A stretch of DNA of 17,562 nt from CAXBDP01 sp964598395 (GCA_964598395.1 CAZRBW010000060.1:1-17562), one strand, 5' to 3'. Counted from the stretch's first letter, positions 8,154 to 15,712 are shown. Notes: generated by a model from the letters alone, not told the origin. Made by a program: numbers and translations.

Positions 8154-8184
8154 CAAAAATAACGCAATTGCCTAGCTTTCACAA
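8154..8184 (-). promoter_or_regulatory. Bacteroidota-type promoter of the coiled-coil gene
   Basis: On the minus strand TTG (8184-8182) is followed after 20 bases by TATTTTTG (8161-8154). The -7 octamer and spacing are identical to those of the rpsF promoter. The predicted start, near 8147, is about 20 bases before the ATG at 8127. A divergent plus-strand candidate, TATTTTG (8193-8199), lies just beside it and may serve the methyltransferase gene. Confidence 0.65.
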
Positions 8185-8230
8185 TGGATCGATATTTTGG
8201 CAATTCAGGAAATTAAGACAAAATACTATA

Positions 8231-8815
8231 ATGAAGAAACTTGATACCACTTATTGGCGCGAAAGGTATCTCAGCCAAGAGATTGGTTGGGATGTGGGAG
8301 GAATTACCACTCCGCTAAAAGGATACTTCGATCAGCTCGAAAATAAGGATATTGAGATATTGATTCCTGGCTGTGGTAATGGCTATGAGGCTGAATATCT
8401 GTTAAATAATGGTTTTCGAAATGTTTGGGTGATTGATTTAGCAAATGAACCATTGCAGAACTTGAAACAAAGATGTCCTTCCTTTCCTGATGATCATTTG
8501 ATACTAGGTGATTTTTTTGAATTGGAAAAGCAGTTTGATCTTATTGTGGAGCAAACTTTCTTTTGTGCCTTGCCTCCATACTTGCGCTCCGACTATGCCA
8601 AAAAGATGCACCAATTATTGAAACCCAATGGAAAATTGATGGGATTGCTTTTTAACTGTACTCTCAATACTGATTTACCTCCTTTTGGAGGATCTGCCGA
8701 CGAATATGAGGAATATTTTGCTCCGTATTTCGAGTTTAATGTTTTCGATGAAGCGCATAATTCTATAAAACCAAGAGCAGGTAGAGAGCTTTTTATCCTA
8801 CTTCGCAAAATTTGA
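8231..8815 (+). CDS. TPMT-family SAM-dependent methyltransferase
   Basis: Class I S-adenosylmethionine methyltransferase of the thiopurine methyltransferase/HOL-like family, whose members transfer methyl groups to thiols, thiocyanate or halides. The actual substrate is unknown here. Features, counted from the chosen start: YW at 8-9, G-W-D at 19-21 with the following TTPL, SAM-binding motif I P-G-C-G-N-G-Y at 46-52, acidic loop DLANEPL near 73, LGDFF near 92, FDLIVEQTFFCALPP around 100-114, and PPFGGS near 153. I place the start at 8231 (194 aa) because the YW-containing N-terminus begins there. The open frame extends back to 8099, but those codons overlap the divergent coiled-coil gene and its promoter and have no family resemblance. 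The stop codon directly abuts that of the convergent gene. Confidence 0.85.
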   Translation: MKKLDTTYWRERYLSQEIGWDVGGITTPLKGYFDQLENKDIEILIPGCGNGYEAEYLLNNGFRNVWVIDLANEPLQNLKQRCPSFPDDHLILGDFFELEKQFDLIVEQTFFCALPPYLRSDYAKKMHQLLKPNGKLMGLLFNCTLNTDLPPFGGSADEYEEYFAPYFEFNVFDEAHNSIKPRAGRELFILLRKI

Positions 8816-9598
8816 TTATCTGCGCAATTCCCAAATTTGCTGTGATTTGGGCAATTCAGGATTGGTAAATATTAGCCCAATCTTAAATAAATCGATACTC
8901 AGCTGCACTCGAGTGTCTTGAACAATTTCCTGCCAAGCTTTATGCATACCGCTAGACCAATGTATATCATCAAATATTAAGATTGAATTGGCAGCTGAAT
9001 TTGAAATTATCTGCTCGAAATATCTCTTAGTAGCTTCGTATGTATGATTAGCATCAATATAGAAGAAACTGCAACCTGCTTGATTTTCTAAAAACAGCGG
9101 GAGGGTTTGGTCGATATTACCTTGGATGACTTGGATATCCAAATTAGGAAACTTATTGAAGTTGCTTTGCGCTATTTTCGCAATTTCAGGACAGCCCTCG
9201 AAGCTTATGGTTTTTGCATTCGAATTTGCTGAAGCAAGATACAGCGTATTCACTCCGAGGGAAGTGCCTAGTTCTACAATGGTCGAAGGCTTGAAGTGCT
9301 CAATAAGGTTGAAAATTGTTTCGCTCCAAAACGCCGTATTGAGACTGCTCTTTGCAATGCTGCTTATTTTTCGGCTATTCGAAAGCTTCATTTTGCTTCC
9401 AGCGCCAAGGTCAGTTACTTCAATTGTTTGGTTATTCTCAAGGAGTTGTTTTCTGATTTTTTCTATCTCATCAAATGAAACAGAATTCTTTTTCGTGAGA
9501 ATTTGGTAGAGCTGAAATAAACTGGGACTGTGTAGCGACTGTTCATCGACAGCCTTTAGCCAATGCTGAATACGGTATTGCAGAATTTCAATGGCCAT
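8816..9598 (-). CDS. Class I SAM-dependent methyltransferase (Methyltransf_24-like)
   Basis: Predicted O-methyltransferase-like enzyme of 260 aa, acceptor unknown. The Rossmann core starts at about 85. SAM motif I is ELGTSLGVNT (109-118), an acidic residue E134 ends the second strand, FFYIDANHTYE (178-188) supplies the D182/H185 region, and ILIFDDIHW (206-214) gives the D210-D211-x-H metal- or substrate-site pattern of this group. A helical N-terminal extension (1-80) contains HSPSLFQLY and VTDLGAGS, often seen in Bacteroidota homologues. The start ATG overlaps the apaG stop codon by one base (TAATG), so translation is probably coupled to apaG. The stop is immediately next to the stop of the unrelated, convergent TPMT-family gene. 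Confidence 0.82.
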   Translation of the reverse strand: MAIEILQYRIQHWLKAVDEQSLHSPSLFQLYQILTKKNSVSFDEIEKIRKQLLENNQTIEVTDLGAGSKMKLSNSRKISSIAKSSLNTAFWSETIFNLIEHFKPSTIVELGTSLGVNTLYLASANSNAKTISFEGCPEIAKIAQSNFNKFPNLDIQVIQGNIDQTLPLFLENQAGCSFFYIDANHTYEATKRYFEQIISNSAANSILIFDDIHWSSGMHKAWQEIVQDTRVQLSIDLFKIGLIFTNPELPKSQQIWELRR

Positions 9599-9984
9599 TA
9601 ATTAAGCAAATGTGGCACAAACATAACGAACTCTGGTATTTGCACTTCAAACTGCTTACCGTCTACCAATCGCTCCATTACGAAATAGCCGTACATTTTG
9701 CCCATGCCCGAATGTAAATTACAACCCGAAACGTACTGATGTATTTGCCCACTTTCAAGTACAGGTTGTTGGCCAACGACTCCTTCGCCTTCTACCTCCC
9801 GCTTTGGCCAATTGGTATCGTGAATGTACCATTGTCTTCTGAGAAGCTGAATGGTGTTATCGCTGTGGTTTTCGATGGTTATCTTATAGGTAAAGACATG
9901 GTGATTTTGTGCCGGGCTGGAGTATTCAGCTTGGTACTCGGTCTCTACACTTACTTTTATACCATTTGTAATTTGCGTAACCAT
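9598..9984 (-). CDS. apaG: ApaG domain protein
   Basis: Single-domain ApaG protein (128 aa, normal size) with a fibronectin type III-like beta-sandwich fold. The hallmark G-x-G-V-V-G-x-Q-P-V-L run is at about 67-77, followed by YVSGCNLHSGMGKMYGYFVM (about 84-103) and a C-terminal PEFVMFVPHLLN. In enterobacteria apaG mutations affect cobalt resistance and magnesium efflux, but the molecular activity is unsettled. It leads a two-gene unit with the methyltransferase (one-base overlap). The 75-base gap to the divergent ung gene must hold both promoters, but no exact TAnnTTTG was found on either strand. Confidence 0.93.
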   Translation of the reverse strand: MVTQITNGIKVSVETEYQAEYSSPAQNHHVFTYKITIENHSDNTIQLLRRQWYIHDTNWPKREVEGEGVVGQQPVLESGQIHQYVSGCNLHSGMGKMYGYFVMERLVDGKQFEVQIPEFVMFVPHLLN

Positions 9985-10059
9985 TTTAATCCCGATTATT
10001 GTAATCTAAAACTAGATTTATAGCTACTAAGTTTACTAGCGACAAAAGATATTTGAAAT

Positions 10060-10722
10060 ATGAATGTAAAAATAGCAGAATCGTGGAAGAACAAGCTAAA
10101 TGATGAATTTAAAAAAGATTATTTCCTTCGGTTAGCAGAATTTGTGAAAGAGGAATACAAATCCAAAACGATTTATCCTCCTGGAAATTCCATTTTCAAA
10201 GCTTTCGATGCTTGTCCATTTGATGATGTGAAAGTTGTAATTCTTGGGCAAGATCCATATCATGGACCAAACCAGGCAAATGGATTGTGCTTTTCGGTAA
10301 AAAGCGGAGTTCCTTTTCCGCCTTCCTTGGTCAATATTTTCAAGGAGATTAAGAACGATTTAGGAATTGAAATCCCAGCCAATGGAGATTTGGAACGGTG
10401 GGCAAAGCAGGGAGTATTATTACTAAATGCTACGCTCACTGTGCAAGCTCACCAAGCTGGCTCGCATCAAAATAAGGGTTGGGAAGCTTTCACTGATGCT
10501 GCTATTCGTGAATTGGCAGAGCAAAGAGAAAATCTAGTATTTATGCTTTGGGGAGCGTATGCGCAAAAGAAGGGGAGCTTTATCGACAGGCAAAAACATT
10601 TAGTTCTAGAATCGCCACATCCATCGCCTCTTTCAGCACATCGTGGATTTTTTGGAAATGGCCATTTCAGTAAAACCAATGCTTATCTTAAGCAAAATGG
10701 CCTTACTGAAATAGCTTGGTAA
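10060..10722 (+). CDS. ung: Uracil-DNA glycosylase (family 1)
   Basis: Removes uracil from DNA as the first step of base excision repair, countering cytosine deamination and dUTP misincorporation. The 220 aa protein has every family 1 signature: the water-activating loop GQDPYHGPNQANGLCFSV (63-80, catalytic D65, Y67 excluding thymine, F78 stacking on uracil), the uracil-recognising N123 in LLNATLTV, and the minor-groove intercalation loop HPSPLSAHRG (H187 to G196, with catalytic H187 and leucine L191). Cytosine deaminated to uracil in the cell's DNA is its substrate. It is monocistronic and ends four bases from the convergent lepB stop. A complex inverted repeat covers its last codons. Confidence 0.97.
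   Translation: MNVKIAESWKNKLNDEFKKDYFLRLAEFVKEEYKSKTIYPPGNSIFKAFDACPFDDVKVVILGQDPYHGPNQANGLCFSVKSGVPFPPSLVNIFKEIKNDLGIEIPANGDLERWAKQGVLLLNATLTVQAHQAGSHQNKGWEAFTDAAIRELAEQRENLVFMLWGAYAQKKGSFIDRQKHLVLESPHPSPLSAHRGFFGNGHFSKTNAYLKQNGLTEIAW
10660..10712. repeat. Nested inverted repeats at the ung 3' end
   Basis: Three perfect inverted repeats share one stretch: GGCCATTT (10660-10667) with AAATGGCC (10695-10702), ATTTCAGTAA (10664-10673) with TTACTGAAAT (10703-10712), and an inner hairpin GCTTA-TCT-TAAGC (10681-10693). The first two overlap and so exclude one another. There is no T-run, so this is not a classical terminator, but it lies where the convergent ung and lepB transcripts must end. Confidence 0.5.
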
Positions 10723-10726
10723 ATTC

Positions 10727-11803
10727 TTAACGGATAATATTGAATAGTCTTTCGAATCTGATTTTCTTGAAGAAACTTTCATTAGCGTCTATCGACATCC
10801 AAATGAAAAGTGCTTTACCTACTACGTGATCTTCAGGCACAAACCCCCAGAATCTTGAGTCTTCTGAGTTGTGGCGATTGTCGCCCATCATAAAGTAATA
10901 ATTCTGCTTAAAAGTGTACTCGGTAATTGGCTGATCGTCAATCCAAAGCTTGTCGCCTTCAATGCGAACATTATCATGGCCTTCGTATTTTGAGATCACC
11001 ATTTCATATTTCACCAAGTTATCTTCATTGATTTCAATCGTAATTCCTTTACCAGGTATCATCAATGGGCCGTAGAAATCTTCGTTCCAATTGAAGCTAC
11101 GAGCGCTTGGGAAAATACGCGGATTAGCTTCGCCTTCAGGCCATTTATCTACCATCACATTTTCAATAAATGGCAAGGCCTTCAGTTGATCGGCAGTAGA
11201 TGGTAAAGAAGAAATCATATAGCCACCAGGCAATGTTCTTGTTTCAGCCAAACTTATATCATACGAATTGAATACACGCTGATTGATTTGATCTTTGGTT
11301 TGTAGATAGTATCTGAATTGCAATTGTGCAGGCGCATCACCAAGCTCACCGTTTATATGCACTTGCATATCTTTGATTTCAATCACGTCGCCTGGCACAG
11401 CGATACAGCGCTTAATGTAATGGGTTTTTAAGTCGGTGGGATGCTCAAACTCAACTGGATAATTGAACACAACCACATCATTTCTTTTCACTTTTGACAA
11501 ACCCGGGACTCTCCAAGATGGCAACTGAATCCAATCCAAGTAAGATGGAATTTCCGTTCCCCAAATATATTGATGGGTAAGAGGCACTTGCAATGGTGTT
11601 TGTGGTGTGCGCGCACCATAATGCATCTTACTTACAAACAGGAAATCACCAACTAACAGCGATTTCTCCATAGATGGAGTAGGGATGGTATATGCTTCTA
11701 AAAATAACCATCGGATAATGGTAGCGGCAATTACTGCAAACACAATTGCATCAAGCCATTCTCTTGCTGCCGACTTTTTCTTCTTGTTATTTTTTGTGCT
11801 CAT
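10727..11803 (-). CDS. lepB: Signal peptidase I
   Basis: Membrane serine protease (Ser/Lys dyad) that cleaves signal peptides from Sec- and Tat-exported proteins. An N-terminal membrane anchor spans about 16-37 after a lysine-rich tail. Box B TIPTPSMEKSL carries the nucleophile S44, box D HYIKRCIAVPGD the general base K131, and box E GDNRHNSEDSRFWGFVP (307-323) completes the site. At 358 aa it is longer than the roughly 200-residue minimal enzymes because of an insertion at about 150-270, common in Bacteroidota LepB. Like other S26 peptidases it should act at the outer face of the inner membrane. It is the last gene of the par-dapB cluster in this window, 90 bases after dapB, and ends four bases from convergent ung with no terminator. 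Confidence 0.95.
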   Translation of the reverse strand: MSTKNNKKKKSAAREWLDAIVFAVIAATIIRWLFLEAYTIPTPSMEKSLLVGDFLFVSKMHYGARTPQTPLQVPLTHQYIWGTEIPSYLDWIQLPSWRVPGLSKVKRNDVVVFNYPVEFEHPTDLKTHYIKRCIAVPGDVIEIKDMQVHINGELGDAPAQLQFRYYLQTKDQINQRVFNSYDISLAETRTLPGGYMISSLPSTADQLKALPFIENVMVDKWPEGEANPRIFPSARSFNWNEDFYGPLMIPGKGITIEINEDNLVKYEMVISKYEGHDNVRIEGDKLWIDDQPITEYTFKQNYYFMMGDNRHNSEDSRFWGFVPEDHVVGKALFIWMSIDANESFFKKIRFERLFNIIR

Positions 11804-11893
11804 CTATATCAAGTCTTAATTGGGTTCTTTTTAAATTTTCACAACGATAAAGCTAAGGCTATTTGTTGAAAATGGTATGAATTAACTAGGAAA

Positions 11894-12610
11894 TCAGAAT
11901 GAAAGGAAATTTTCCATGCTAAGCATTCCTTTTTTGTCTTTGATCCACTCCGAAACTAATACAGCGCCCAGAGCAAATCCCTCTCTACCAAATGCTTCAT
12001 GCTCTATGGTGATTTGGTCTATGCGGGAGGTATAAGTAATGCTATGCGTTCCAGGTACTTTTCCTTCTCTTATCGATTCTATTGGCAGTTTGTCTGTTGG
12101 TTTTTCATGTGTTTCATCCCACCCGCTCAGTTTGGGCTGATGTGGCAAAATATCATTTATCAATGTCAACGCTGTTCCACTAGGAGAATCCTTTTTCTCT
12201 GTATGGTGAATTTCCTTCATACTCACATCGTAGTCGCTTTGCCCATTCATCAATTTGGCTAAGTACTTATTTAGCTTGAAAAAGATATTTACTCCAATGC
12301 TATAATTTGAAGCATAAAAGAAGGTTCCATTATTCCCTTTACAAGCTTGCTCAACTTCGGGTAATTTATCCAACCAGCCTGTGGTGCCGCTAATTACCGG
12401 TACACCTTGTTTCATGCACGCGAGGATGTTCTGAACAGCAGATTCTGGCTGCGAAAATTCAATAGCTACATCTGTGTTTTCAGGCTGTAGAACTTCAATA
12501 CCTTTTGCAGAATCTTTTTCAATGATGTGACTAATTGTATGGCCTCTTTCTACGGCAATTTTCTCGATGGTTTTACCCATTTTGCCATATCCTATAAGTG
12601 CTATCTTCAT
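11894..12610 (-). CDS. dapB: 4-hydroxy-tetrahydrodipicolinate reductase
   Basis: Reduces the product of DapA with NAD(P)H in the diaminopimelate/lysine pathway, supplying lysine and the peptidoglycan cross-linking residue. I choose the ATG at 12610 (238 aa), because the Rossmann fold starts immediately (MKIALIGYGKMG, nucleotide-binding G7-Y-G-K-M-G12). The frame extends 11 codons further to 12643 but would then overlap the preceding gene. Other signatures are SGTTGW (74-79) and the catalytic EIHHTEKKDSPSGTA (133-147, with H135/H136 and K139). The length is slightly short of the 270-residue proteobacterial type but usual for Bacteroidota. It begins four bases after the DUF5683 stop, inside the par operon. 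Confidence 0.95.
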   Translation of the reverse strand: MKIALIGYGKMGKTIEKIAVERGHTISHIIEKDSAKGIEVLQPENTDVAIEFSQPESAVQNILACMKQGVPVISGTTGWLDKLPEVEQACKGNNGTFFYASNYSIGVNIFFKLNKYLAKLMNGQSDYDVSMKEIHHTEKKDSPSGTALTLINDILPHQPKLSGWDETHEKPTDKLPIESIREGKVPGTHSITYTSRIDQITIEHEAFGREGFALGAVLVSEWIKDKKGMLSMENFLSF

Positions 12611-12614
12611 TTGG

Positions 12615-13250
12615 TTATAATCTAAGTGACAATGAAATGCCAACTACGGGCATGCCATTAGGGAGTGTCATAAATGTGGGTTTGCTATTGAAGGTTACTT
12701 CTTCGCTGATATCAAAGGTGTACAAATGGGCATCTACGTGTGCATCTACGATATTGAGCAAATATATAATTCCAGAAGTAATAAATAATAAGTCTCTGTT
12801 CCGACGGAAGTAATCGAGGTTTCGCTGTAGGCCTTCTGCATTGAATCTTGGAACAAGGTTTATTGTTTCGGGATCGTCATCAATCTCTGCAAAGTAAGAG
12901 CGGCGGAAAAGGAGATAGCGTCGATTATTGAAATTGATGAAATAGCCTGTGACAACAGCAGCACCTCCAATTATAGGTAATTTCCAGTATTTGTCATTGT
13001 AGATTTGTCCTAAGCCAGGTAAGGCGGCAGAATATAGGGCAGCTTTGTTTGGGGAGTGCAATCCGAGTAATTCCTCCCGCCACAATTGCAATTCCCTTTT
13101 TGCTCTCTCTAGTCTTTTGTCAACTTCTACTAGTCCTGTAGTATCCTGTTGCCTATTTTGATTGTTCGATCCAGGTGGTTGATTCACCTGTGCCACAACA
13201 GATTGCGACATCCATGTCAAACAAATGGAAATAAGTAGGAGACGAAACAT
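12615..13250 (-). CDS. DUF5683 domain membrane protein
   Basis: A family of unknown function found mainly in Bacteroidota, usually encoded just after parB, as here. The 211 aa product has an N-terminal signal peptide (hydrophobic core LLLISICLTWM, probable cleavage at VVAQ, about 21). A variable QN-rich linker follows, then the family core H-S-P-N-K-A-A-L-Y-S-A-A-L-P-G-L-G-Q-I-Y at about 65-84, followed by a KYWKLPIIGGAAVVTGYFIN membrane segment and a second hydrophobic segment around 153-166. The C-terminus (PVVGISLSLRL) looks like the last beta strand of a membrane-associated protein. It starts seven bases after parB and ends four before dapB. Its role is unknown, but its position suggests it is made together with segregation and envelope proteins. 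Confidence 0.88.
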   Translation of the reverse strand: MFRLLLISICLTWMSQSVVAQVNQPPGSNNQNRQQDTTGLVEVDKRLERAKRELQLWREELLGLHSPNKAALYSAALPGLGQIYNDKYWKLPIIGGAAVVTGYFINFNNRRYLLFRRSYFAEIDDDPETINLVPRFNAEGLQRNLDYFRRNRDLLFITSGIIYLLNIVDAHVDAHLYTFDISEEVTFNSKPTFMTLPNGMPVVGISLSLRL

Positions 13251-13257
13251 AAAACGA

Positions 13258-14172
13258 TTAAATATCTAGAATTTCCAAAATCCTATTTAAGTCTTCAGCA
13301 GATACAAATGGGATTTTGATGTCACCTTTGTAGCCCTGATCAGACTTTATGTTCACTTTGGTTCCAAAATGAGAACTCAATTTCTGTTGAACGGATTTTA
13401 AATCGCCTTGCAAAGAAGGTGCCTGTTTTGTGGTGTCTTGCTTTTTTGGACTTCTTGCAGTCATCATCTCACGCACCAAGCTTTCTACCTTGCGAACAGA
13501 AAGCTCTTCTTCCAATATTTTTCGATAAATAGCCAGCTGGTTATCAACTTTGTCGACATTGATCAAAGCTCTTGCATGACCCATGCTTATGAGATTATCT
13601 CTAAGACCAGCTTGAATGTCTGGTGGTAATTTTAACAGTCTTAAATAATTGTTTACGGTGGTTCTATTTTTCCCAACTCTATCACCCAATTCTTCTTGCT
13701 TTAGATCGCATTCGGAAAGCAATCTTTGGTAACTAAGAGCAATTTCAATTGCGTTAAGATTCTCCCTTTGAATATTTTCGATCAACGCCATTTCTAGCAT
13801 TTGCTGATCATTCGCTACTCGAATATATGCTGGTATTTTCTCTAAGCCAGCGATTTTAGAAGCTTGTAATCTACGCTCGCCAGAAATTAATTGATATGAA
13901 TTGCTACCTAGTTGACGAACTGTAATTGGCTGAATGATTCCTTGTACTCTTATAGATTCGGCTAATTCTTGAAGTGCCTCTTGATCGAAATAAGTTCTTG
14001 GCTGATAAGGATTTACTTGTATATGGCGAAGTGGAATTTCGCGCATTGTTCCTAACGGATTCTCTGTGCTGTCTGCACTTGTATCGCGGCTTTCTTGCTG
14101 ATTGTCTGATAATAAGGCGCTAAGTCCTCTGCCTAATGCATTACGTCTTTTTGGGGTAGGTTTGTCGCTCAT
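13258..14172 (-). CDS. parB: Chromosome partitioning protein ParB (Spo0J/Noc family)
   Basis: Binds parS sites and, as a CTP-dependent clamp, spreads over neighbouring DNA to position the replication origin region. It is 304 aa long. The N-terminal ParA-activating tail has the LGRGLSALL motif (13-21). The CTPase/ParB domain runs about 46-120, with the R-H-I-Q-V-N-P-Y-Q-P-R box and G-E-R-R at 98-101. A helix-turn-helix at about 157-182 (QEELGDRVGKNRTTVNNYLR) contacts parS. The C-terminal dimerisation region is at about 255-304. It lies 11 bases after parA. No canonical parS was found in the window. Confidence 0.96.
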   Translation of the reverse strand: MSDKPTPKRRNALGRGLSALLSDNQQESRDTSADSTENPLGTMREIPLRHIQVNPYQPRTYFDQEALQELAESIRVQGIIQPITVRQLGSNSYQLISGERRLQASKIAGLEKIPAYIRVANDQQMLEMALIENIQRENLNAIEIALSYQRLLSECDLKQEELGDRVGKNRTTVNNYLRLLKLPPDIQAGLRDNLISMGHARALINVDKVDNQLAIYRKILEEELSVRKVESLVREMMTARSPKKQDTTKQAPSLQGDLKSVQQKLSSHFGTKVNIKSDQGYKGDIKIPFVSAEDLNRILEILDI

Positions 14173-14183
14173 GTTTTGATTTC

Positions 14184-14954
14184 TTAAGCCATTCCGTTCT
14201 TTTGCAGAATTTCCTGCGCTAAGTTAATATAGGCAATGGCACCTTTACTGTCTGCATCGTGCAGGATCACTGGCAATCCAAAACTTGGAGCCTCGCTTAG
14301 TTTTACATTTCTTGGGATAATGGAGCTGAATACCATATCCTTAAAATGAAGATTTACTTCATCTACTATTTGATTGGATAAACGAAGGCGTGCATCATAC
14401 ATTGTAAGCAAAATTCCTTCGATTTCTAAATCCTTATTTAATCTACTCTGAATTATTTTGATGGTATTCAGCAATTTGCCTAATCCTTCTAATGCAAAAT
14501 ATTCGCATTGTACAGGTATAACTACGGAGTGAGATGCTGTAAGCGCATTTACAGTAATGATACCTAAGGAAGGAGAGCAATCGATAATTATAAAATCATA
14601 ATCATCTTTTACTTCGCTTAAAGATTCCCTCATTTTTTCTTCGCGATTCTCAAGGCTGATCATTTCTACTTCAGCACCGACTAAATCAATATTGGATGGC
14701 ACTAAGTCCAAATCCTTAATTTCAGTTTTGAGAATAGCATCCCGTACAGCTGAGTTGCCAAGCATACATTCATATATGCTTAAATGGCCAGCTCGTGGGT
14801 CTTGTCCCAATCCAGAAGTAGAATTGGCTTGGGGGTCGGCATCAACCAAAAGCGTTCTTTTATCCAATGCTGCTAAGGAAGCAGCCAGATTCATTGCAGT
14901 AGTGGTTTTACCCACACCACCTTTTTGATTGGCTATTGCTATTATTTTGCTCAT
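14184..14954 (-). CDS. parA: ParA family ATPase (Soj)
   Basis: Partition ATPase that binds DNA non-specifically as an ATP-bound dimer and is released by ParB, moving origins apart. The deviant Walker A motif is KGGVGKTTT (11-19, signature K11 plus K16). Switch I / A' is VDADPQANST near 37-46, and Walker B is the FIIIDCSPSLG stretch near 120-130. The 256 aa length fits a chromosomal Soj rather than a plasmid ParA with its own helix-turn-helix domain. A possible Shine-Dalgarno sequence, GAGGA, sits upstream of the ATG, an uncommon feature in this window. The start is 16 bases after the UPF0173 gene stop. Confidence 0.96.
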   Translation of the reverse strand: MSKIIAIANQKGGVGKTTTAMNLAASLAALDKRTLLVDADPQANSTSGLGQDPRAGHLSIYECMLGNSAVRDAILKTEIKDLDLVPSNIDLVGAEVEMISLENREEKMRESLSEVKDDYDFIIIDCSPSLGIITVNALTASHSVVIPVQCEYFALEGLGKLLNTIKIIQSRLNKDLEIEGILLTMYDARLRLSNQIVDEVNLHFKDMVFSSIIPRNVKLSEAPSFGLPVILHDADSKGAIAYINLAQEILQKNGMA

Positions 14955-14970
14955 ATCTAAATCCTCATCA

Positions 14971-15651
14971 TTAAAGCTGAATTGAGGCGCCGATTTCTAA
15001 TAATTGTAAATCTATTCCGTTTTTCAAAGCTTCTTCCAAAGCCGCTTCATGGCTTATTTTGATGTACGGGAAGGTATCGAAATGCATTCCTATCACCTTT
15101 TTCGTCCCTACAAAATTTGCTGCTTTCATGGCATCTTTATAGCCCATTGTAAAATTGCTCCCAAGTGGTAAAATTGCGAAATCAATTTTGAATTCCTCTC
15201 CAATCAATTTCATATCCATAGTTAATGCCGTGTCTCCAGCATAGTAAAACGTTTTTCCACCAGTTTCGATCACAAAGCCACCTGGATTTCCTCCATAGCT
15301 ACCATCAGGCATGCAGCTAGAATGTACCGCATTGACAAACTTTACCGAACCAAAATCAAAATCCCAACTTCCGCCATGATTCATCGGATGGGTTTTTTCC
15401 ATACCTTTATTTTCAAACCATGTAGCCACTTCGTAATTAGCAATGATGGTTGCACCTTCATTTTTAGCTAAGTGCTCTGCGTCAGCTACGTGGTCGGCGT
15501 GCCCATGCGATAGTAAAATATAATCAGGTTTTAGCTCATCAATTTTGATGTTTTTCGCTAAAGGATTTGGCGAAATAAACGGGTCAAAAAGTAATCTTTT
15601 CCCTGCTGTTTCGATCAAAAATGAGGCGTGCCCTAGAAAAGTAATTTTCAT
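14971..15651 (-). CDS. UPF0173-type metal-dependent hydrolase
   Basis: A metallo-beta-lactamase-fold hydrolase of the UPF0173 family (226 aa, typical), of unknown substrate. Metal ligands are visible: H8 in FLGHASF, the H-G-H-A-D-H motif at 49-54, H117 or so in the VHSSCMPDG segment, D161-region residues in YYAGDTALT, and a late H in VIGMHFDTFP. It opens the operon leading into parA (16-base gap) and is preceded by a good promoter. UPF0173 proteins have been proposed to act on small phosphodiester or lactone substrates, but nothing here defines the activity. Confidence 0.88.
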   Translation of the reverse strand: MKITFLGHASFLIETAGKRLLFDPFISPNPLAKNIKIDELKPDYILLSHGHADHVADAEHLAKNEGATIIANYEVATWFENKGMEKTHPMNHGGSWDFDFGSVKFVNAVHSSCMPDGSYGGNPGGFVIETGGKTFYYAGDTALTMDMKLIGEEFKIDFAILPLGSNFTMGYKDAMKAANFVGTKKVIGMHFDTFPYIKISHEAALEEALKNGIDLQLLEIGASIQL

Positions 15652-15683
15652 GCTAGTTGTAATTTTTCTAAAAAGATGCTCTG

Positions 15684-15712
15684 CAAATATATGAGTTTAC
15701 GCTCAATGCAAA
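15684..15712 (-). promoter_or_regulatory. Bacteroidota-type promoter of the UPF0173-par operon
   Basis: On the minus strand TTTG (15712-15709) and TATATTTG (15691-15684) are 17 bases apart, a full match to the -33 TTG and -7 TAnnTTTG consensus. The predicted start, near 15677, gives a leader of about 26 nt before the ATG at 15651. I found no comparably good promoter inside the cluster, so this one may drive UPF0173, parA, parB, DUF5683, dapB and possibly lepB. Confidence 0.68.

Noticed and set aside
8099..8230. N-terminal extension of the TPMT-family methyltransferase
   Set aside because: The extra 44 codons overlap the divergent gene and its promoter; family similarity begins at the ATG at 8231.
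8294..8301. GTGGGAGG, one base from the repeated octamer
   Set aside because: Single mismatch at the second base; counted only exact copies, and near-matches appear rarer than exact ones.
9739..10023. 94-codon plus-strand frame opposite apaG
   Set aside because: Antisense to a clear apaG gene and without recognisable domains.
12611..12643. Longer dapB start with 11 extra codons
   Set aside because: It would overlap the DUF5683 gene end, while the Rossmann motif starts directly at the ATG at 12610.
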